In this document: in pieces, positions 36,936 to 46,949 of the stretch
How the letters are laid out: each line of letters begins with the position of its first letter
Position numbering within the stretch: position 1 is the first letter of the stretch
Source: Glandiceps talaboti
Lineage: Eukaryota > Hemichordata > Enteropneusta > Spengelidae
Assembly (NCBI RefSeq): GCF_964340395.1
Contig: NC_135558.1
Span: 1,842,501 to 1,906,500, forward strand
Direction of reading: 5' to 3'
Length of the DNA: 64,000 nt
Program-made: the position numbers and the translations under genes
Notes under the pieces: generated by a model
What the model was told of the DNA's origin: nothing
The model's input: only the letters and a program-made list of their open reading frames with translations
The model's database searches: none

Positions 36936-37383
36936 ATCACTATTGTTGAGTACATTGAAGTAGACACATAGCCACTCTTCACTCCAGACAAAGTAACCCG
37001 GATTATCACCATACCCAGAAAGGGATTATTCTCCCTTGACAATTGGAAAGTTCACTTGAAATATAACTAGAAAATAAAGAAGTCTTAACCTAACCTATCT
37101 ATTTTTAAGTTCATATAAAATGTAACTCAATAGTTAGATTTCCCATCTACTTTGTATGCTGTATATGGCTCTCAATCATATATTGATGTAACGATAAATG
37201 ATATATTTTTCCAAGTATGTTTCAAGCATTTTACATTATTTATAGATCCTCAAATAGATATGAGGAAATCCATCAAAATTTACATTCCTTTTAATAGAGA
37301 GAAAAACTGCAGTAAGTCAGAAAATCCCAAAACATGTACCTTTATCAATATTCTTAACGTTTGTTAATATGATAGTTATAACT
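36936..37383. other. Presumed intron, AT-rich
   Basis: No feature is recognised. Confidence 0.45.
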
Positions 37384-37745
37384 AAGGAAAAAAAAATGGT
37401 GTGGTTCCGATTACATTCAATTTTGAATATGTGGGGTAGGTAGATTTCTTATTTTTAAAAAAAAAATTTTTTTTTCATAGATGAGTGTATAGTTCAGGTA
37501 GTTATGTTTTCCATTGTTTACCATATGGTCTCTATGTTATTGGTTTCTTCTCATCAGATGTACAGCCATTACAGATTAGAAGAACAATTTTATACTGTCT
37601 TTTTAAGTTGAGGCATCCTCTGTTTCTTGCGAGACTTCACAATTTTCGCAATTTTGTATTTTCTCGAATTCATAAAAAATGTTTAGGGTCGGTGTAAAAA
37701 ACAAGGTGGGGTCGGGGTAACCGGAACCAAACAATTTTTTTTATT
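37384..37745 (+). mobile_element. MITE family X, copy 2
   Basis: About 362 bp, same orientation as the copy at 24379. The left end ATGGTGTGGTTCCGATTAC and right end GGTAACCGGAACCAAACAA are inverted. Internal blocks (TTATGTTTTCCATTG, CATATGGTCTCTATG, CATCAGATGTACAGCCATTA) match closely. The outermost AGGCCTAA motif has decayed at both ends. Confidence 0.9.
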
Positions 37746-38269
37746 ACACTCAAGTGTTATGTATTGACTATGTATTATGTATATAATGTATACATTATGT
37801 GGTGACTCGTGATCTTTATCATTTTGACTATAGCAATTTGTCTTTTCATTACCACTATAGTGCATGTATTGCAGACAGAGATATTTTCACTTTTGGAAGA
37901 TATTGATATTTTTCAGTAATCCAGGAATGTTATGGGAACTACTGCGCCTAGTACATTGTGTTGAAATACAAGAGAACATTTTAGTACAAGTGATTCCTTA
38001 TTCCTTGTTTTTGCAACAAAATAAGCCAAAAAATTAGTCTTTTTTGAAAATTCTGGGTCTGCAGTATTTTTGTCTTATTTTCTGTTCAGAAATTGTTATC
38101 AGTAAAATTGTTATTTTGTTGCTTTAAAACAGACTGAATTCTATTGGTTTTAATACAGAGATAGAACCATAATTAATTTCATTTTTCCCAACTTGTGTTT
38201 TTTTTTGTACAAACAAATACCCCCTACTAGTACTAGAAAGAGTTAGAATTAGATGTTATTCCAACCAAG
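37746..38269. other. Presumed intron, AT-rich
   Basis: Nothing specific is seen. Confidence 0.45.
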
Positions 38270-38351
38270 GAAAATACAAGTGACCTGAGGGGTCTTTGTG
38301 GCTACACGTCTATAGAGTCGTTGTGACAACCCTTAGGTCACTAGTATTTTT
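38270..38351. mobile_element. Short foldback / mini-MITE
   Basis: An 82 bp hairpin-former: GAAAATACAAGTGACCTGAG plus GG is mirrored by CCCTTAGGTCACTAGTATTT plus TTC, with about 20 of 23 positions pairing. The loop contains GTGGCTACACGTCTATAG. Confidence 0.7.
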
Positions 38352-40551
38352 CAGCAGAATCAAGAAAAATATTGAAGAATAACATAATGATATCAGCGTT
38401 AGTAATATCAAAGAGAAATCAGGGGAAGGTCATGGCAATTCTGAATGTTGACTCATACTTTGAACACAGTGGAACCAGTGATATAGACAGGCTTTTTCGT
38501 GACATAGAATGACCAGAGTATATATTCCATATTTTTTTGCTCTAACTACATGATTCATGACATCAGTATTCATAGTTTTCATGTAGGAACCTATATAACG
38601 TCACCTTAGCACCTAAAGTTGAAACTTTCAAAGACTGCATGATGGGGGTTCTTAATTTGAATATTAGTATGGAAAGAGATGGATTCAGGCAGATAGAAAT
38701 GTATCTACCCATGAGCTCAGCATATATTGATATTGTAGTACAGACATAGAATCAAGACTGAGATACTGTCTACAGCCGAGCTTACTGATGTTCTTATACG
38801 ACAATTTAAAATCAACCCTCATCCTGTGTTTCTGCCAAGATTTCAGGACAGGGTGGGAAGCATGATAAAATCTACATGTAAATTTGTATACACATTACCA
38901 CAGTGTAGGTGGGAATGTTGGTATATCTGAACACCTGGGAAGGAAACGTACAAAGATTGATAAACTACCTTTAGCAAAGAAACAAATGATTCATAGGTAA
39001 CTGATGGTGAAGAGAGTAGGAAACACAGGGAGATTTTACCAACTTGTATAACTTTTGACAAAAAACACAGATAGTTGTAGGTAAAGCTAGTGAAACAACT
39101 AAGGAATTCATAGACTCAAAGGCTTGTCATATCCTTAAAGTTACTCTAGCTGTAACCGGAACATTTTTTGTAACTATTTTATTAGAGATAATGACATACT
39201 AGTATATAATAAAGGGGAAGGGGACTCCAAACACCGTCTATATTATGTCAAGTGTATGGTATTTCATTTACCAGATAACCAACTATGGGTTGTTAGATCA
39301 AGTTTTTAGTTAGCGGAAGTTTCTCCCAAAGCTAGTTTAAACGTGATTATTTTGTGTGGTATTATTAAATGGTTTTAAAGCCAGTTAGCCACATGACTGT
39401 TTTGTCAAGGTTATCAGGGTTAGGTTAGTAGGGAAGGCATTGGTGATTGTAGTATCATACACCCTGTACAGTACTGAATCACCTGTGGGTAAATGTATTG
39501 TGTAGTTGTACACATAATTGTGATGAAATAAATCCAGTCAAATTGAGTTTTGGGTCCGCACCTTAAAATCAGTGCTCCCAACGTGATCATAATTCCAACT
39601 TTTATATATGTAGTACTCATGGATAAAATTGACCTCTAATTAACATGCACAAAGTTTAATTATTGGTATTTTAACAAATTTCACCTAATTATCCTGCACT
39701 GGCTGCAATGGGGACATTTTTTTCATCAAATAACCAAAGATATATTGAAAAATTTGTCAGTTATTTATATAAAGACATTGTATATGTGATTAGTGATCAA
39801 TATTACCTGTAGGTAGTGTAGTGACAAGTTGAAATTGAAAGCTTGGTTTTGAATTTGTCACCATGTTAAAACGGCACCAGTTGTAACTATTCCCTGAAAA
39901 TTGTTTAAATACCAATAATAGTGCACCTCTAACCTCGAGAATTGTAAAGAATTCATTTCAGAAATTTTTTTAATTTAAATGTATCTATTAATTTTACTTT
40001 TAGTAGATCACTTTGTTTATTTAGTCATTTCACTATTTTGTATTAATCGTTATTTATTTATATGTTATTTATTTATTGATCATAATTTGTCTGGGATATT
40101 GTACCTCCCTGTTGCTATCCTATCCCATTGTAAAGATACCAGTCAACATGATTATAATTAACTCTAAACGGAGAGATTGTCCCATTCAAATTCCTTCAAG
40201 TGAGACTGAAGTAATTTTTGATCTGATAGACTCGCTTGACGGTTATATTGGACAATACTGTTATTTCTCAGGAAATATTCCATGTTGAATTGTCTGTTGT
40301 CATAGCAATGCCCCCCCCCCCCCCCCCCCCCAATACTTTGCAACCACGTCATTGAAACAAAAGTAAACTGAATTTGACGTGTGAGGACAGGACTCTAAAA
40401 TCAATCAATTCAAATCCCATTGCTTATATTTTTCATGTGGGGACATACACCGATTTAGAACCACTTTTATCACCTTTGAATCGATTCAGAAGAGGACAGG
40501 GCTATAAGATCATTCTTTTATTCTGGGCCAACTTTTTTCTATAAGGCCAAA
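38352..40551. other. Presumed intron, AT-rich
   Basis: It contains a weak dispersed repeat match at 39457-39546 (to 26688-26775) and a C23 homopolymer at 40309-40331. No exon is found. Confidence 0.45.
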
Positions 40552-40898
40552 TAAAAAAGTTGTTTGGTTCCAGTTATCCAACCCCACCTAGTTTTTCACA
40601 CCGAGAAAAATAATAATAAAATCACGAAAATCGGGACATATCGCAAGAAATAGTGGGTGCGGAACCTGACAGCAACTTAAAAAGACAATAGAAAAATATT
40701 CTTCTAATCTGTAATGGCTGTACATCTGATAGGAAGAAATAAACAACACAGAGACCATTTGGAAAACAATGGAAAACCTAAACTAGACTCTCACACGAAA
40801 AAAATATATAAAAAAATAAAATACAACATCTACCTACTCCACCTATTTTTAAAATTGAATGTAATTGGAACCACACAATATTTTTTTTTTACGCCTAA
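40552..40898 (-). mobile_element. MITE family X, copy 3
   Basis: About 347 bp, inverted relative to the copies at 24379 and 37384. Its + strand starts AAGGCCAAATAAAAAAGTTG with TTTGGTTCCAGTTATC and ends AATTGGAACCACACAATA, then ACGCCTAAG. The shared internal blocks appear as reverse complements (TAATGGCTGTACATCTGAT, CCATTTGGAAAACAATGG). Confidence 0.9.
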
Positions 40899-41817
40899 GT
40901 TTGCCGGACATTTGTTTTTGATAGTTGATATTAATTCATATCTAACATCAGTACAGTGGTATATAAATCATCAAACCATATTTTATCTTCAAACTATTGA
41001 ATGTAGTTTTATACTAAGTTTATAAAACATGAACAAACATGTTTAATTTGTAATGATGGATGATGATGATACCTTTCTCTTTTAGTGTGACCAGAGTTTA
41101 AATGGGCACAAGTTGAGTTTATATGTTTTTGGGATGTCATTTTTTTCTGCATATTAAACGGTACCCACAGTATTGTACTTACTGATGTATACTTAACCAT
41201 CACTTGTAATTAAATGAACTCAAACCTGGTATTAGGATTTAACTTATTAATGATCTGTATACGTAATATTTTATACATGTAAAAAATGTACAGTTCTAAC
41301 AATACTAGAACACAAATTCTACATACCATGTGACCATGTATTGACAAATCACAACATAGGACATGGAAGAAGATATTAATGACTTATTCTGTATAACAGT
41401 TAATGACCTTGTCTGTGATTTTTGACACAAATGAAATACAAAGGTGTGAGATGACAACCAAATGAATCTAAGTTTGAGTTGATCTTTTATTAATTATTGT
41501 GAATACCCAAGGGCTAATCTTTATCTTATGTTTTCAAAAGAAATTCATTTTAGAAAAGAAAAAGAAAGTATTCCCCTTAAGTGATTCGTACAATACTTGA
41601 AACAAAAATGATGGAAATAAATACTTTTAAAAGGTATATTTTTTGCCTCAATATGATATTATACAATATAATTCCTTTTATTTTTTCAGATAGAATCAAA
41701 CCCCTAAGATTAAATTACTTATTAAAATTGAGTTCTTTTGAGTTCTGTTTCAGGATGTAGATAACTTTTCTCTGGCAGGTACAAAACCCAAGTTGATTCA
41801 TTTCCATTTCACTGCAG
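40899..41817. other. Presumed intron with alternative exon start
   Basis: A strong acceptor (GAGTTCTGTTTCAG) lies at 41740-41753, and the sequence from 41754 to 41880 is open in the frame of the downstream exon. An alternative longer exon is therefore possible, though it would enter in phase 0 and cannot join directly to 28316-28519. Confidence 0.4.
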
Positions 41818-41880
41818 GCGACACATATGGCCTCCTAGATATCCTTTCAGAATTTCCAGAGAGAAAAGCATGCATGCAAG
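41818..41880 (+). CDS. Short internal coding exon (63 bp)
   Basis: Preceded by a good polypyrimidine acceptor (TTTCCATTTCACTGCAG) and followed by the donor-like CAAG|GTGACA. The frame that continues from the exon at 28316-28519 (one base plus GC makes Gly) reads DTYGLLDILSEFPERKACMQ with no stop, and again ends one base into a codon, so this is also a symmetric phase 1-1 exon. The phase agreement and protein-like composition support a shared gene. The alternative is a longer exon starting at 41754. The domain is not recognised. Confidence 0.5.
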
Positions 41881-42158
41881 GTGACACAGATGCATCAATA
41901 TTGATGCAAATTTCATATTTTTAGCAAAAATTAAAAAGTACTTTATTTTCTGAACCAGAAATAGTTGTGTAGCATATCTGCATATCGGCATCACTATGAC
42001 ATGTTTCTTGTTTCTAGTGTATGTTTGTGTTTGTTCAGTGGTAATATATTAGATCACCCACCTCTGAAGTTCTTATGAACAAGGGGTAAACTAGGCATAT
42101 TCCAGTACATATGAGTAAATATGACTCCTTCCCCCACCCTCGAGTTTATGAGAGAAAA
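41881..42158. other. Presumed intron
   Basis: Short interval between the exon and the LINE tail. An acceptor/donor-like pair at about 42018-42041 encloses low-complexity T/G sequence and is not called as an exon. Confidence 0.4.
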
Positions 42159-42675
42159 GAATTAGAATTAGAATTTAATTTATATAGCGATATGTCAACG
42201 AAAACATTATCCACATCGCTTTACAGTAATGCACAAATGCAAAATAAGGCAGAAGTAACCAAAATCTTTTTAATGCATGAAGCTGACAGGCTGATACTGG
42301 AAATAGTCTGTAATAATGTTCTCAATAATAGTTAGTGTCGGTCCGCTTTAGAATTTACCAAAAAGGTGAGTTTTGAGTTCCACTTTAAACTTTTCATACG
42401 TGACTATATTTGTCAGGTCTAGTGGTAATGCGTTCCATTTTTTGGGACCTTGAACACTGTATGCCCTGTCTCCAAATGTTTTACGGACCGTTCTAGGAAC
42501 ATGGTAGGAACTTTCCAAATTGTTACTTGACCTCAGTCCAGCGTGCTTCACCTTGGAAGGAGTTAAAATAGATATTAAGTGGTCTGGTGCCTCATTCTGA
42601 TGACATTTGAACATTAAACGACATATTTTATAGTCAATTCTGAGGTTCACAGGTAGCCAGTGCAGTGTTAGGAAT
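42159..42675 (-). mobile_element. 5'-truncated CR1/L2-type LINE, 3' end (minus strand)
   Basis: The minus strand encodes the C-terminal end of a non-LTR reverse-transcriptase protein, then a short 3'UTR. The tail is TGTAAAGCGATGTGGAT, CATATCGCTATATAAATT and an (AATTCT)n-type microsatellite, the usual CR1/L2-like ending. The 5' truncation falls at about 42675, where the G-rich tandem repeat begins. It has no polymerase catalytic core, so it is a dead insertion. Confidence 0.9.
42348..42675 (-). pseudogene. LINE reverse transcriptase C-terminal fragment
   Basis: About 108 residues are retained. The diagnostic order is LHWLPVNLRIDYKI, LMFKCHQNEAPDHL, then GLRSSN, VPRTVRKTFGDRAYSV, PKKWNALPLDL and FKVELKTHLF before the stop. 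This is the conserved region after the reverse transcriptase domain in CR1/L2-clade ORF2 proteins. The frame is intact over this stretch, suggesting moderate age, but endonuclease and catalytic domains are missing. The ORF continues upstream into repeat sequence, which is not part of the element. Confidence 0.92.
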
Positions 42676-43512
42676 ACATTACATCTCGGTATTACATACA
42701 TATGTGGAGGGGAGAGGGAGAAGAGTTGATGTGATACCCTCCCCATCAGGTATTAAAGTAAATCACCGCACTCCTTCCCCTGCAGTTAAACCAATTTTAG
42801 ATTACATCTTGGTACTTGAGTTATATATGGGAGGTAATGAGATGATCTCCCTACCATTTTATGTGAATATGGGGGACATCTAGGTACGAGGGATATGATT
42901 CCCCCTCCCCTTGATATGAGTTTTGGGGTACATTTATAGATACTAGAATATAAAGGAATTGATATGATTGTCTGTTTAAGTGAATATGGTGATGCCTGTA
43001 GTAGGTATTGGAATAAAGGGGTGGGAGGGGGTTGATAGAAACCTCTTCCTCCCCTCCTCCAGTTTAAGTGAATTTGATGCATTGGAATACAGTGGAGATG
43101 GTATGACCACTAACCCCCCCCCCCCCTCCCCCTCCCCCTCCCATTCTCAGTGAAAGTGGCACTTTGAAATAATTTAGATTTTAGCACTGTTATCATGACT
43201 ACTGAATTAGGGATGGATTTAAATTTTGAAGCCTTAGATGAGGGGGATATCATGACTACCCCTTAGTTTAAGTGAATGAGGAGGATATTGAAGCATAAGG
43301 TGAGGGGATGATATGACTACCCCCTAGTTTAAGTGAATGAGGGGGATATTGAAGCATAATGTGAGGGGATATCATGACCTCTCCCCAGTGTAGGTGATGA
43401 GGGATAGATTTAGGTACTGAAGTGTAAAGGAGGTGATATAACCCTCATTCCCCTACCCCTCGAAGTTTAAATGAATGAGAGGTATATTTAGGTACTGAGA
43501 AGAGGAAAACTA
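42676..43512. repeat. Degenerate G/C-rich ~65-85 bp tandem repeat
   Basis: Repeated blocks AGTTTAAGTGAATGAGG, GGGATATTGAAGCATAA and GGTGAGGGGATGATATGAC, TACCCC recur. The array is best preserved at 43200-43400 and decayed on both sides, with C-runs at 43113-43140. It was probably present before the LINE inserted at its edge. Confidence 0.75.
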
Positions 43513-43944
43513 CTGTTAAGTCCCCCTATTGTGGTATAACTATAACCTAGGACAATATGATATGAAATACCCAATAGATTACTTTGTCTACCATATGTTA
43601 TTAAACACTAGTGATTTACTTCTGAGTCACCGATGTCTGGTCATGTTGGTGATTAACAACAGATAGGTTAACACACACCATTTGTTATTGAATTCAAAGG
43701 TTTTCAACTCTGAACCCTGAACTCTGAACTCGGAAGATGAAGATGAATGCCTTACACGCGTCAAACATTCAAACTATTTCCTTTGGTAGACTATTGATAA
43801 TGTTTATAAATTTGAACTCTGAATTCTTGTCTCCTTGATGATATGATAGATGTATAGTCATTTTGAATACTGAACATTAGATACACCTGATGGACACTGC
43901 TGGATACTGCAGTAACCATGTGGAAAGTGGAAAACCTAGTACAA
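43513..43944. other. Unannotated DNA
   Basis: Nothing specific is seen apart from a few short direct repeats (GAACCCTGAACTCTGAACTC). Confidence 0.4.
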
Positions 43945-43946
43945 TA

Positions 43947-44281
43947 CAGGGGATTCACCATGAACATGCAATTTTGATATAAAGTATCAAATTCAGTGGC
44001 TTCAAGGTTTTAATAAAGTATATAACTACAATTATTGCTTCCAAAGTCTGTTATCTGTGTTTTGTTTATGAGATGTACACAGTAGCAGATATTTGGTAGA
44101 TTGTACATATTTAAATATCTAATTTCACACTGACTCCACAAACCAGGCAATGATCCATGCTTTCACAGAGCTGTCAATCTCTGATATCTTTATTTATCTT
44201 AACATTACACCTTGTGGGGCCAGTGTTGCAGAATTGGATATCATGTCAGATCAAAACTGCATGCTCATGGTGAATCCCCTG
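43947..44281. mobile_element. TA-flanked MITE (Tc1/mariner-like)
   Basis: 335 bp with TIRs CAGGGGATTCACCATGAAC plus ATGCAATTTTGAT at the left, mirrored at the right by ATCAAAACTGCATGCTCATG plus GTGAATCCCCTG. The inverted match is about 31 bp with two differences. TA flanks both ends (43945-43946, 44282-44283), the duplication made by Tc1/mariner-type transposases. The interior is non-coding. Confidence 0.88.
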
Positions 44282-44283
44282 TA

Positions 44284-46035
44284 ATTTGATTAGACAGTCA
44301 CATCAAATGTTATTTGTCTGTTTCATTTTGTATAAGTTATATAAAAAAAACAGGCTACCTGTTGCTACCTGAAAGATCTGTGAATTTCTTTATGTTGTTG
44401 TAGTAGCTGACTGTTGATTAAAATGTCTCTACGGAAAGATGATATATGAAAATGTATTTTCCATAAATGCCTTTAATTAACTTTTGGAACTGCTTGTTTG
44501 AACTTCATTCACTTATAAAAGAAGTGAAAGGGCATTTGGGTTAGCCAAAGGTCAAACTAGTATTTTTATTTGAATGTAAAATGATAATTATAAAAACCAT
44601 TTCTCTAGATGAATCGAGTATATTGGTGTTAAAAAATTGAAATGCCATGTGAAATGTACTGTCGAGAGATTATGCAAATTGCTCCCACCACCACCCGTAT
44701 CATATGATCTTTGCTTGTACCTAGTAATTACCCATATAGTTTCAACATATGGTTAACCCTGATTTGTTACCATTTAATTAAAATCTGAAGTACTTTCATA
44801 CATTTAATCTGAAACTTTGATAACAACGAAGCATTACTTCCTGACTGTATTATGTTGATTTGTAACAGCAGTGATGCAGTATTTGGTGTGTTCAAATTAC
44901 ATAGTGCCTGTTATTAAAAAAAAGAAAAAAAACGGCTTTAAGTTTGTGTTGGTATTGTGTTGAAAATTGATAGGATATAAATGGTGATGGACTTTGGAAG
45001 ATTTTGCAACAGTATTTAAAAGTAGTACGATTGTGGATTAAATAGATATAGTAGAAGAACAAGTGGTAATTGGTAGTTTAAATACTTATATCAACCACAA
45101 AACTTGAAAAAATACATAAAATAGAAGTACAAAATCATGGTACAGTTCTAAAAATAAAAATCTCTTTTGTAACCTTTTCTGCCGTAGTTTAAAATGACAC
45201 ATAATTTAATAGATTATTTGATTTGTTCTGATTCAAGAACTCACGATACCATGTGACCTAGTTTCTAGTTTACAAGGTGATTGACCCTTCACTGGCCTGT
45301 CTGCTTCACTGATGAACTTAAAAATGTCTGGCTAATCAGTTCCTTTGGGATATTAACACCAGAATGAATCACATTTGGTTTTGTCAACAAAATGATTCTG
45401 ATGTCTCCTTTTGTCCAGATCAGTAGTGAGTCGTTGTTTTGTTTGGCTATACTGGATAAAAAAGAAGTGAAAAATTTAATCACCAGATGTGTAGTACACT
45501 CAGACATGATGAAACACTGTTGGCTTTCAGACATGCGTACGTGGGTGTTATTTTAATCAAGTCGTATGTTCTGATCAATAGCCTTGACCCTGGCTAACCT
45601 TCTTTGTTTGCCCATCCCACATGGCGGCAACAAACGAGTGAATCAGCAATGATGTTATAGTAGCCAAGTAATAACAAGACATTGTATCACCCACTATGTA
45701 TTAAAGTGACAAAGTCTAACTGACAAAATTTATCGGTGACATTGAGAACTGTTGGCAATGGTAACTACTTAAAATGCCAGATGCATTACGTCAACAGTTG
45801 CACAATCTAGCCTCGTTTAATGTACTTTCAACTTGTCACCTTTTATAATGTCCCTGATGCACTTAGTCGCCATTTTCTTTCCCTTGTAGTTTTGAATCAA
45901 ATTTTTAAATGGCCATTTGGTTTAATTATAAAGTATATATATTATGTATACGCACTGAGCAGTTCCATTTGAACATGTAGAATAAATAGTAGTGTTTCTG
46001 GCTAAGCCTGCCAGAAATAATTAACTATTTATTCA
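44284..46035. other. Unannotated AT-rich DNA
   Basis: No exon or repeat family is recognised in about 1.75 kb. Confidence 0.45.
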
Positions 46036-46051
46036 TATGTATGTATGTGTG

Positions 46052-46123
<72 letters not shown>

Positions 46124-46237
46124 TATGTGTGTGTGTCTGTCTGTCTGTCTGTCTGTCTGTCAGTATGTGTGTATGTACATGTATGTGTGTATGTATGTAT
46201 GTACATGTATGTATGTATGTATGTATGTATGTATTTA

Positions 46238-46281
<44 letters not shown>

Positions 46282-46301
46282 TGTGTGTGTGTGTGTGTGT
46301 A
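46036..46301. repeat. (GT)n / (GTCT)n / (GTAT)n compound microsatellite
   Basis: A long GT tract (46050-46120) leads into seven or so GTCT units (46135-46160), GTAT units, and a second GT tract to 46301. It abuts the composite dispersed repeat. All ORFs here are artefacts. Confidence 0.97.
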
Positions 46302-46384
46302 AACAACTTAAAGTCAAAAACCGCTGAACCAATTGCCATGATATTTGGTGGGTCCATTACCTTGGCTGTCTAGTTGGGAGATTG
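46302..46384 (+). repeat. Composite dispersed repeat, 5' part (split by DIRS element)
   Basis: This is the first ~140 bp unit of the repeat continuing at 48392. It contains CTTAAAGTCAAAAACCGC, TGATATTTGGTGGG and GGGAGATTG. The same motif order recurs in the intact units at 48461-48600 and 48600-48735. Confidence 0.8.
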
Positions 46385-46401
46385 TTCAATTCTGTTCGAC
46401 T

Positions 46402-46572
46402 ATGATACTTACCTGTTGGCAAAATACTGATGGGTAACCCGCATTAATTCCTCCAATCCATGCCAAGAAATTTTTGGCCCCGCCCCCTCCACCATACCTG
46501 GCTCCATATTTGGTTAGCTTAGTCTCCTGCCTAAGTGGCAGTTAGCGCATGCGTACTTGTGTCTTTTATCGC
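46402..46572 (+). repeat. DIRS left inverted terminal repeat
   Basis: 171 bp, the inverse of 48187-48357 with one visible mismatch (CTCCTGCC here against CTCCCGCC in the complement of the right copy). It includes TTGGCCCCGCCCCCTCC and GCGCATGCGTACTTGTG. The near identity means the element is young or its ends are templated from each other. Confidence 0.96.
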
Positions 46573-46835
46573 ATGGCATACGAGTGTGTAGACGGATATT
46601 GTTTTTGTCTTCAAGTACCTCCCTCCAATTCCATTATACACACTGGTTTTTCCACTTGGTTGGCACTTTGGTTACCCTAAAGATCCTAGGATTACAGCTA
46701 AGTGTCGAATTATTGTCTCTCTCTTTGCGATTGAGATTTGTTGTGTGTTTTTCTTCTCCGTGCAGACGTTCCTTATATACGGACGTCATTACGTACCTTA
46801 CCGTGTTGTTGTTTTTTTCAGTCATTCGTTTCGTC

Positions 46836-46949
46836 ATGACTAAACCTAAGAAGAGAGGTGTGTGTGGTCATGACATGCCTAAGCAGGATTGTCATTCTGT
46901 TTATCTGTCTTGTCGAACGTGTTCGCATCCGTTCGCAGGGATTTTCTGA
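46836..46949 (+). pseudogene. Truncated gag-like leader ORF of the DIRS element
   Basis: The ATG at 46836 opens 37 codons (MTKPKKRGVCGHDMPKQ, then DCHSVYLSCRTCSHPF) to a TGA at 46947. The basic start plus Cys/His cluster (C-G-H, D-C-H, C-R-T-C) resembles the N-terminal zinc-binding stretch of gag-like ORFs of metazoan DIRS elements. Beyond about codon 34 the sequence switches to recombinase sequence in another frame, so the rest of gag is missing. Assignment to gag is an inference from position and the Cys/His pattern. Confidence 0.65.

Noticed and set aside
41754-41778. 25 bp microexon between TTTCAG and GGCAG|GTACAA
   Set aside because: It would create a stop when joined in phase to the upstream exon; the longer-exon or 41818-start models are simpler.
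42001-42045. Possible 23 bp linking exon with the right phase to join the second and terminal exons
   Set aside because: The enclosed sequence is low-complexity T/G with a weak donor (GTG|GTAATA); the phase match alone has a one-in-three chance.
46033-46373. Cys-Val and His-Thr rich ORFs
   Set aside because: Translation of GT/GTCT/GTAT microsatellite.
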